Positions 18,321 through 28,600 of a DNA stretch of 64,000 nucleotides are shown here, piece by piece. This DNA comes from Fragum whitleyi (Eukaryota > Mollusca > Bivalvia > Cardiida > Cardiidae), in NCBI GenBank assembly GCA_948146395.1, contig OX411547.1, forward strand, positions 56,349,566 to 56,413,565. The letters are read 5' to 3'. A program made the translations under genes and the position numbers. Below the pieces are notes generated by a model. The model was not told the DNA's origin and did no database searches. It worked only from the letters and a program-made list of their open reading frames with translations. How positions within the stretch are numbered: position 1 is the first letter of the stretch; the number at the start of each line of letters is the position of its first letter.

Positions 18321-18887
18321 ATTACACATGTGCACAAGATTATTATTATCATTTGAGTTTTGGATACCGAGGAGTAAACATCAGGTATGATTTTTTCAAT
18401 CTTAGTTACGTTATATGATATGACGCATTAAGACTATTTTTGAAGATTTCGTGCAATAATTTAGCTTTACATGTTCGACAATTACATTTTATCATTTGCT
18501 ACGACTCTCAAACAAAAAGGTCGAACCGTCAAAATTCGAAAAAAAGACTAGGTTAACAAAGATGACTGCTGTAAAACAAATAGAAACAAGTTCATTCGTA
18601 AAACTTGACATAAAAAACTTGGTCATCCATGATGACCGATTTATTAGCAATTAAGACAATGATCCATTTACTAAAAATAGAAACTGGTCATCCAAGACGG
18701 ATGTCGTGCTCAAAATAGAAATTACGTCAAATGACCGACTTAGAACAACTCAAAACTAGGTCATCCAAGATGGCCGCTGGTCTTAATATAGTAACATCCT
18801 TACATGCAAATGAGTTACTAAAAATAGAAACTAGGTCATCCAAGATGGCGGCGGTTTGTTTGCCCGCAAAGTGGCCCCTATACTACT
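18188..18887 (-). repeat. Polinton right terminal inverted repeat
   Basis: Inverted match to 111-809 ending CTATACTACT, followed directly by the right target copy GTTAGA. Confidence 0.95.
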
Positions 18888-18893
18888 GTTAGA
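18888..18893. repeat. Right 6-bp target-site duplication of the Polinton
   Basis: GTTAGA, identical to 105-110. Confidence 0.93.
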
Positions 18894-19015
18894 CAACTTA
18901 ACAATATGTGTATTGACGCGTTACTGTAGCATTCGTGCAGAATCGTCAAAATTGCTTTGTAACAAAACTAAAAACCCATAAAAACATATAATATAAAAGA
19001 GAGAGAAGTGCGTAC

Positions 19016-21552
19016 GTCCAATGCCATCCTTAATACTGTATCCAAGGTTCCCTAGCACGTCACCGACGTTGTGTAGACCATCTCCCACTGAACCTGCCAC
19101 ATCTTTTATACCGTCTATAGCAGTGTTTCCAATGTCTACTACATTATCGCCGAACGAGTTGAAGGCTGACTCAATACTGCTGAAAGCATCCTGTAGAAAA
19201 GCCGATTCGAACGTTTTCTTTTATGCTTTTTGGTTGTTTATCGAGATAGACAACGGTAGATTTTCACTTGATAATCTCACCGAAAAAGCAGTGAAATTAT
19301 CAAAAACTTATACCCTGCTTTTGTGCATTTCACCCTATCTGACGTTATCTATGCGGTGCGAAATAAGTGACGTCACAATGAACGTTGCATAGCAATCACG
19401 CGCAAAATGTAGCGCTTTAAGAAAATATGTGCTAGAAATTTCACACTTTGTCTTATTTTAGCATTAAAGAAATAAAATAATCGTTTGTTTTCGAGTAAGA
19501 TCGATTAATATTTCATTTCGTGAACAACAAAAGCTATATTTTCACTCGAGGCCACTCGTGAAAATATAGCCTTCGTTGTTCACTCAATGAAATATAAATC
19601 GATTTCACTCTGAAACAAACGATTTTCCTCTATTTCCTTTCGCAAGTAAAACCGTATAATATTAATTAAAAGGAGTCTTAAAGGTATTTCGTTATTTAAA
19701 ATTGGATCTTAAGCCAATATCAACAAATAAATAGGCAAATAATAGTTCAACTGAGTTGTAGACATTTTGAGCTATATTGAAATTGAAATCAAATTTATTT
19801 CTAAAACAGAAATATCACAATTTTGCGTCAAAAACTCACGGAAAATTTCCCTCCCACAGACTTTCCAAGGGAGGCCATCGAGTCGATAAATGCATCACTT
19901 CCATCTCCAAGGAGATCTTTCAAGTCCCCAAACTTGTCTCCTACTTCCTGTAGAGGTTCTTTCAGATATGTGTAGGGGTTGACCAGGGTGGCCGCAAACT
20001 TGAGATAGTCTGTGAAGGTGGCTGAGTGGGTAACTTGAGAAACCGTCTCGGAGTTCCTGAGAAAATAGCATGCATGATAACATCAATGGGTGACCTTATG
20101 GTACAAAAGCATATATTTACCGCCGGAATAGTACCATTAAGTACTAGGTTGTCTGAACCAAATTATTACCACAGCAGTTCATAAATAAAGCTTTTAAAAA
20201 TCTCTTATACTACATGCACTACTTTTTTTTACACCGATATACCACCATTTTTGGATTCGAGTCATTGATGTTTGATACACTATTATGTAGAGCTAGGTCA
20301 AACAAATTAAAAGAATAGATTGTTTTTAATATTGTTTTCTAATGACACTTTACGCTGCTAATGATCACAGTGTGCTATTTATAGGCTCTTGGTCAACCAA
20401 GATGCCTCTGATGTCATCTTTCTTTACCTAAAAACCGACCACTTTACTACTCCTTGATTTGGCCGCAACATATCTTTGCCTTGCTAAATGTAGGCATTCA
20501 CTTTCAGTAAATAGTGTTGTTTTAAATTATTTCTTACGAGGATATTTTTTATCTTACTTGCAAGCGGCCTCTGTACAATACTCGCATGTCCTTACAGTGG
20601 TCTTAATTTGATCGCTGCATGTCTGTGACTCGTTCTGTAGCCGTTCACTGTCAGTGATCGTATGGTTCCAGTCTACAGCTATACGGTGTAGAATCGCCTC
20701 CCGAAATGGAATCAGAAGGGCTGTAAATAGATCGCTTGAATAAACCTTTAGATGTGAAAAATTTAGTGAGTGATCAAAAGCCAATTTTGTCTATGTCTGT
20801 ATCGACAAAATTGATCTTTGATCACTCACTGTAACGTCTATAACTTCTACGGTGAATTCTATTAATGAAAATAGTCTCAGGTAACATTCGAAGTGAAATG
20901 ACAAAATGGGTTACTTTAGTTAATGAAAAAAAATATATATTCTTACCTCATGATTTCATTTAGTATGAACCACTTAAAACAAATCACGTGTGAATATACG
21001 AAGGAGTTATCGTTGAAGACGCAACTAACAGTAACTATTGCAAACTATTTTTCAAACCAATCGGGAGCTCTACAAATACAATCATTTGAAAAAAAAGTAA
21101 GGCATCAAAACGATGTCATTTAAAATTCTATGCGAAGCTAGTCGTATATTTGGTTTATGGTTTATTTGATCCGACCTATGTGGGAAAAATGCTAAAATAA
21201 CAGTTACCGACATATTCTATCAATGAAAAAATATATATTAAATTCAATAGAGTTTGTTATTTATTCGTAAGAAAGTATGTGTAAAGCCGAGTAGGAATAA
21301 TTAGATTTGTATTCATCTAAATAGCAGGGTTCAGATTCGGGTCAATAAAACCACGCTATACGATGCTTAAAACTATACAGTGGCTATGATGAAAAGAAAA
21401 CCCCCTCAATTTTAATCCAAAGTCAGAAAACAAAATCAAATACCAGTGAGCGCCGTCTGGTCCAGGGAAATCAGTGTTTGATTTACCGTTGGCAAGGCCA
21501 GGTTACCTGAAAGTAAACCTAGAACAAAAAATAAACTTAAGACATTCGCCAT
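19016..21552 (-). CDS. Unrecognised secreted protein, 5' four exons (paralogue A, interrupted by the Polinton downstream)
   Basis: Exons on the minus strand: 21552-21444 (109 nt, ATG plus a hydrophobic signal peptide MANVLSLFFVLGLLSG), 20720-20558 (163), 20056-19840 (217) and 19190-19016 (175). Each is bounded by AG acceptors and GT donors, and phases 1, 2, 0, 1 all read through. Encoded features: a cysteine-rich helix segment with N-glycosylation site WNHT in exon 2, NPYTYLKEP and GDKFGDLKDLLGDGSDAF in exon 3, and glycine-spaced amphipathic repeats (GDNVVDIGN, GLHNVGDVLGNLG) in exon 4. Exon 2 and exon 4 are exactly the same lengths as in the divergent paralogue at 22608-31453, with clear protein similarity. 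Exons 5-7 should lie left of the Polinton, outside this window. The function is unknown. Confidence 0.85.
19470..19640. repeat. Foldback (inverted-repeat) element in intron 3 of paralogue A
   Basis: ATCGTTTGTTT...GTGAACAAC...GCTATATTTTCACTCG is mirrored by CGTGAAAATATAGC...GTTGTTCAC...AAACAAACGAT around a centre near 19555. It is a near-palindrome of ~80-bp arms. Confidence 0.85.
20763..20832. repeat. Hairpin at the start of intron 1 side of exon 2
   Basis: GTGAGTGATCAAA...ATTTTGTC pairs with GACAAAAT...TTTGATCACTCAC. The arms are about 27 bp with small interruptions. Confidence 0.75.
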
Positions 21553-22607
21553 GTTGATGTGAAAATAGCTATAAACTGTAAATAGAGATAAGTATTTCAA
21601 GACAATTTTGGTATCGCGGGAAAAGGTTCTTGTTCGTCGAACGACAACCTTAAAGTAGTAGGGCTGATTTTTTTTTTCATTTTTTTTGCCGGTGGTTACG
21701 ATATTTGACTAAAGATTTGCAGTCTTTAGAACATGTGATAGCCAGCCCTGCGTTCAGGATGGAAACGTTAGCGAAGCGCTTTGGAAATGATACCTCGCTT
21801 TGCACGTACGTGCACGTGCAAAGCGGGGTATCATCTCAAAGCGCTCGCGAAACGCTTTTACATCCTGAACACAGAGCAGGACAGAGTAAAGAACTTCCAA
21901 ATGCAAGAAGAGAGCGAAAAATTTCTACTGAAATGCGCCGTCCTAAATGATCTAAATTTAGTTAAATAATTGAAAAAAGAATATGTCTGTCCCCTGAAAG
22001 AGAGAGCCATCATAGACTAATTAAATATTCGAGACAACCTTTTTTAAAAAAAATTTAGTACATGTTAAGATATTCAACATGCATATCGAGTAAAACATTT
22101 GCCTTCTTCAATTAATATGATCAAGTTTTAGGAAATGGGGAAATTTGTTTTAGTTTTCATAGAGATAAAAAAAACGATTAACCGAACACACTACAGTTTA
22201 AACTTTGCTGGAAATGTCACGTGTAGGCTCAAAATCTGGCATCTTGAATAGCAAGTCTCACGTTACATGTTTGAACTGTATGTTGAAAATTTCATTTCAA
22301 ACGTATTCTCATCTATGTGCGGGTCGAAATGTAGGTTTGCGATATTCTCCGGATTGACCTTATGCCGTAATGATACCGTAATAAAATCTCGAAACTATTT
22401 CAAAATAGGTTAAAATAATCCAGATGGAATCGTTCTCAAACTTGGATCCTCCGTTGTTTTTCATTGGAGTTGGCACATATCTCTCTCAAGTGATTCTACA
22501 AATAAAAGCACATACGACAGTTTTACATTGAGCGATCGTACTAAACGAAGATAAGAAATTCTATTGGTAGAATTTGACAGAGTTACTCCGTGTACGAGGA
22601 CAATAAG
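21553..22607. promoter_or_regulatory. Divergent intergenic region between the paralogous secreted-protein genes
   Basis: About 1.05 kb separates the two start codons and must hold both promoters. I see no clean TATA box at a credible distance for either. A palindromic MITE occupies 21744-21880. Shared regulation is inferred from the geometry only. Confidence 0.55.
21744..21880. mobile_element. Palindromic MITE (AGCCCTGCGTTCAGGAT family)
   Basis: The ends AGCCCTGCGTTCAGGAT and ATCCTGAACACAGAGCAGG are inverted. The inner arms include AAGCGCTTTG/CAAAGCGCT and GATACCTCGCTTTGCACGT/ACGTGCAAAGCGGGGTATC. Two related elements lie in pirin introns (41693-41815 and 54532-54690). Confidence 0.85.
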
Positions 22608-25600
22608 ATGATTGCGGTGATTGTTTTGTCCCTTTTAGCCCTAAGTTGTGGGTCTCCGGTGGAGAAACGAGCTCTACAGTCGCTAGACTCTCTCACTCTT
22701 CAGAGTAAGTGGTTTGTGACTTTTTGATACGTCGGAAGAAAAGAGACAGACTGAATAGTGCGAAAAAGAGTCGACCCTTGCCAGACTACGCAGAATGCGC
22801 AGACTGACTAGGGACGAAGCTTTTCCCATTTTCCTAATTTCTAGAAACAATTATTTTTTTTTAAAAAAAGATCATACCGAGTTCCAAGATTGTTCCTTTT
22901 CGCGTGACGGTTCACAATGGTAACCCCTCAGGTGCAAAGTGAACATCTTGGGAGGATTAAAATACAATACAATGCAATACAACAAGTTTATTGTAATAAA
23001 CATTAACAATGTTTACAGCAAATGACATATACAAAAACAGAGGATATACGTAGATTTACAGAAGAACATGGAATAACGTTTAGTTTCTAGATTGAAAAGC
23101 GTAATATATACTCAGTTCCAAAAGAAAGTGTGCACTTATAACATTCGAATGTCTCAAAACATACTCAATGTACCGTCACAAAACTTTGCATGACAAAGCT
23201 CGACACTATTTACCATTGATACTTTGAGAAATGAGGCACACATTGACCTTAGGCTAGTAAAGGATCTTTGATTTTTAGTTATTTGCATTTGTATCCCATG
23301 GTTGATGGATAACTTTTTTGAAATCGCATTCAGTTCAATTCCTGTACACTACCTTGTAATTAATTCACATCTGAATGACTAATATACACTATTAAACAAC
23401 GAAGGTTGACGTACAAATTCCGTGTGTGGGCAAAAAATTAACCCCGCACAAAGCAATGTGTCCATAAAATAAAATTAACACTCATACTTTAAAAGAAATC
23501 GTATGTATCCGCTTGAGCTTCCTCTGTTACGTATAAACTAATATTGCATAATGCTATTGTACCAGTGTATCTGACGTAATTGACAAATCAACGTAGCGAT
23601 TTCTAACGTTGGCGTAGGTGTGACGTCTGTACGTAAACTCAAACTTCTGTTTGCATATGGTAGGGAGTCCCTAGTGAAACTAGGAAATACCATCAAAGCA
23701 AAATTCTCTTTACCAGAAAAGAAATTCTAGGAGGGCCAATCTGAACACCATATGTGCTGAACAAGTGCCCACAGAATACGCAACTTTTTTCGAAACCGGA
23801 TTTTATGCCTCGTTTCTAAAGGGTCATGTCTAAAAGAGTTCATCCAACTTTGCAAAAAGTAAAGAAAACCAAATAGTGAAAGTGCACACTTTCTTTTGGA
23901 ACTAAGTATATATATACTACGATAAATTCTGCTAGGTGTTTTTCGAATTTTGGGACATCAACGTTGCTAACTTAGGAGTTGGCCATGTAAAAAAAATATT
24001 TTTTAATATATTTAGCTCGTCAGTCTGTGTACTTTTGGCCAGTTAGAAGAAAGTGGGATTCATTTTCGACATTTTTTTGTTTTGTAATACCTTCTATCTT
24101 TTCTATCAATATTGAAGTATCGACCACGTAGAATAGAAAATCTAGGCGAATCTATTCAGACTGCGCGGTCTGGCTATGATAGATACTTTTTTATGTCCGC
24201 GCATTGATAGATCGGGGCGTATTGTTTTTGCCCTGTCTATTTGTCAGTTACTCTGTCCGTTTGTCCGAATTTTTTTGAATTGGCCATAACTTATGAATGG
24301 TATGTGATATAGCCTTCAAATTTCACACGAGTATTGCTTTGGACTGTAGATTACAGCATTCTATCAAACTACTGTTTCTGAAGAATGGCAGTGGTGGGGG
24401 CATTGGTTTTTTCACAAACACATCTTGTTTAATCCAGAAAAATGGATGTACATTGTGTACTTTCCTAAATAATTGTTCTAGAAAGCTGTCTTCTGCTTGA
24501 ACTCTGTACGAAAGACGTACAATGTGATCACCCGTGGCGTCCGGTGTCCGGCGCCCACTCCTTTTTCCGGAGCACAACTCTGCCACTTTCTGTCCGACTG
24601 ACTGTAAACTTGGCAGTTCTGTTCCTCTCGTGATTAAGGAGTAAAGTGCACAAGAACAGTAACTCCACCTAGTTTTTTCTCTTTTTTTAGTTATTTCTAT
24701 TTGTTGCTTTTCATAATTGGATATCCAGCAGTGAAATGGGGGCGTATCTTGTGACGAATTGCCAACTTGCTCAAATATTCATTTTTATTCATCCAAGATG
24801 GTCCCTTTTCGCTAAAAGGGTCAATATCAAATATTTCAGGATGACAATGATTTCACTATGCATACGTTCCCGAAAACAGCCCAGCACAGCCCAACAGAAT
24901 TACGGGAATTGTGCTGTACAAACTTCGATACATATATGAGCCAGTGCGTGACATTTCCAATAATTTCACAAGTGTACAAAGTAAAGGCTTTGGTCAGTCT
25001 GTGCATCTGCACAATCTGACCAGAGTCTTGAATTTGCGCCCTGTATATAGTTAAGGTCCCAAAAATGTATTTAGACTGGCAGGCAATCTTCTAATTACAA
25101 AATATGGCAGTCTAGGCTAGCTTATGACGTCTGTTCAAATGTCAAATTGTTGGAAATGTTACGTATAGGCTCATATTATAATCGTAAAATTTACTTTTAT
25201 ATGAATTCAAACTGTGGCTTTCAGCGTTCACGCAAGTGTTTCGTAAAACCCTGTTGGACAAAGTAGCAGTAGAATGGAATGCGACAATCGACATGAGCAA
25301 CAGACTCGCATCAGACATGAATGTGTGTAAAGGAGAGGTGGAGGCGAGGGTAACAAAGTGTAAATCACAGGCACAGAGTGTTTGTCAGTAAGTTTATTCT
25401 ACCTTACTTGAGCCATATTCACGCCATTTTAAACATTTTCTTTCTACAGATTTTTCCTATTGAGGTATGAAAATAAAGCAAGGTAAACAGACAAACAAGA
25501 AACAACAACAAAAACGCCAACAACAAAAACTGCCTGAATGAGCGAAGCGGTTTCATATTGAAAGTATTATTTTTAGAATGATACTTAAATTTTGTGTTTG

Positions 25601-28600
25601 GTCCATGGAAATCACCATTAAAATTGTCTTTTGAACTGTGATTTCGATTCAGTGTCTGTCCTTAATGTAATTTATTGAAACTTTTTGTCCCGTTCTTTTT
25701 GTAAGGTTTTCCTGCTTCCAGGTGAATTGAAAGTAGGAATCGCATAAAATAGAACTGTCATTCATAAAAGTTATGGTAAAAAAACTAAAGATACTTTCTG
25801 TAATTGTCAAATTTTATATTAATGATGATGATGATGATATTTGTAATGATGATAACTTCATATATATCATGGCATGAATTCTTATACTTTGCTAATGTGA
25901 CTTATTATTTGTGGTTTTGTTTAAACATATTATGACGAGAAGCTGTAAAGTTTAAGTCAATAAAAGATTGTCTATTGTCTACATCAATAATGATGATAGT
26001 AATGATAATAATTATACTCAATTTCAGGGCAAATCCGACATTTACCGACTATTTGAACTTCGTAAACCCTTACACCTACCTAAAGGGACCACTGAACGAC
26101 CTTGCCAGTAAATTTGGGGACATCAAGGACGTTTTAGGGGACGGTGCTGGGGCTTTCTTCAGTTCACTTAATGGACTAGCTAACTCCGTGTCAGGGGGAT
26201 TCTCTGTAAGTATTTCAAACTAGGCATGATCAACTATGGTCCAGCGTTCAGGGTGCAAAAACGGTCTAGAAAAAAAATCGAGATAAAGGGAAGATTTATA
26301 TAACTGAAAATCAGTATGTATAAAAAGGAAAGATATACAGTTAAAATCATCGTGGAATTAACAAAATGACTTATTTTGAAATGATTGCCTATTGATATTA
26401 TGTGGGTCGAGATTTTTTGTGAAATTAAAGGGAGGTAATCCACTATCGCTAATTTTGTTTAAGATGGACAAATAAGCGATATTTATTACCTCCCTTTAAT
26501 GACATATGCATATAGGTTCTATGAGTAGCTTTCTGTGTCTTAAAGAACGCATGCGCTCAGAAAAATCAATAATGTCAGTGAAATCGTGGAGTGTTTCCAC
26601 CGATTTTTATTTTGAATGTAAGAGTTGATCTTATTAGTTTTAGTCATTTTGGAGCGTTTGTGAATAGTTTGAATGAGTGTTTGGAAAGAATGAATGGAGC
26701 GTTGCTTAAGTGATTTAGGATGGTTCTTATCGGAAGATATTGGTCAACTTCAGTGTTCTTAACTGTACCATTTTACTCACTTTGCGGAGTCCGTGGTCCA
26801 CCTTGCTCCTTTCCACCCAGATGTGTCAATAGGAACACGTGAGAGTTTTGAGCCAATACGCTGCGGCTTCAATTTGGTATCAATTGACAACACCGGACTT
26901 GTGACTCGTTACAATTAGTAACATCTTGAAATCGACATTCATCCCTATCAAAAGCATTCTACATCGCTCACTCTGCGTTCTATTCATTCATTCCAAACAC
27001 TCATTCAAACCTTTTAAAAATGCTACAAAATCTCTAAAGATAGATAAGAACAGTTATTGCATTAAAATGAATAGCTAGAACCAATTGAGATTTCAATGAC
27101 ATAATTGAAATTGTAAGCGTCTGATTAGTTCTTACAGAAATGGGAAGCTATTTATAGAATTTGTATGCTTTTTTATGAAAGGGAGAAAATAAATATCGCT
27201 TATTTTGTTCAGCATGAACAAAATAAGCGCTATTGGATTACCTCCTTTTAATTTCACTCGAAACTCACCCATCGCACTCATTGTATTTCATTTCAAAATT
27301 TTTCAAAAATCTTTCACCTTGTCAATTTCACGATGTTGTTAACTGTATCACAGGAACGTGATTAAGGGTCTTGAAATCGAGTTTGGTAATCTTCGAAAAA
27401 AAGATCAGTAAGGGAGATGGAGTCATCTTTGTCGAGAATTAATCAAGTAAATAATATCCTGTACACAATGAACAACATTCAATCTTATTTCTACAGCCCG
27501 CCTCTATCAGTTTTGGTCTAAAACGGTTTCACGGATCGTGGTAACGAGGTTGCGGGTCTTGGTAATCAGAGAAATTAACTATACAGCAGGTTTATCATCT
27601 ATATGTACAACATACATTTGCAACATGTCTTTTAATTACCAAAGTCCGCCTTTAACAGTTAAAAGAATGTTATCATGGATCTTGGTAACAAATATGCGGA
27701 TCTTTGTTGATTAGATTAAAGTTGATTAGGGAATCTTGACCGGACAATTGAAATTGTAGATTACATAATTTTTATCATGTATTTATTTCAATTTCTACAG
27801 TCCGCCTTTAACAGTGTAAAGACCGGTATCACGGATCTTGGTAACAAATTTGCGGATCTTGGTAATCAGATCGGCAGTGGAGTCGGGGATCTTGGAAACT
27901 CATTATCTAATGGACTGACAGATGCTGGACACGCCGTGGAACACGTTGGTAGCAGTATTGGGCATGCATTAGGAAGTAAGACGTTTGTGATGTTTCCATT
28001 TTGTTTGTTTGGGGTTTAACGCCACTTTCAACACTATTGTAGTTATATACCGGCTGCTTATCACACTTAGGTGTACTACTTTATTCGGAACATCGCTCGG
28101 ACTTTTCCGTAAACTGGAAAGTACCTCGGACGTAAGTGTAGTAATTTTTGGTCATTTTAAGGTAATTCGGCTTCTGGCGGTAATTAGGTTATTTAATAAG
28201 TTTGAAGAAAATCACACTTTGTTAATTCTTTCCATTCGTCTATGGAAATCTTTTGGACATATTATAATTTGATAACAAAACGCAGTAAACACTGCGTTTT
28301 GTTATCAAATTACAACATGCCTATTGTTATTCTTTCCTTGGTTTTGCTTAATGCAACGCCAATCCCATTAAAATCAGATCCACCATATTACCTACCTACC
28401 GCTACGCCCCTGTAATGAAGAGATAGCGTAGTGATTTCGTAGAGATGATTTTTATGAGATTGATGTATCGCCATCGTTAGTGGGATCATTGATGTTTGCG
28501 ACGTCATATCAACCCACGTGCGAAATGACGCGCTTTCATGGCTACGCTGGTATTATTCCCGAGGTCTATTCCGTAGAATCGCCGAGGGTTTCGCTTGGTA

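Larger units (their letters stand above)
111..18887. mobile_element. Full-length Polinton/Maverick element (18.8 kb)
   Basis: The element begins AGTAGTATAG and ends CTATACTACT. It has ~700 bp terminal inverted repeats and a perfect 6-bp target duplication. It encodes the diagnostic Polinton set: protein-primed DNA polymerase B, integrase with DDE residues, FtsK/A32-type packaging ATPase, double and single jelly-roll capsid proteins and small virion-like proteins. Genes form two convergent blocks meeting at about 12.2 kb: polymerase, membrane protein, ATPase and core proteins rightward; capsid, TBP-like, integrase and PC4-like genes leftward. Later damage includes a SINE at 1105-1370, a Helentron-like insertion at 16427-17753, one stop codon and several single-base frameshifts. 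No adenain-like protease was found. Long subterminal non-coding DNA (810-5400) is made of repeats. The paired TIRs differ by only a few bases, so the integration is young. Confidence 0.97.
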
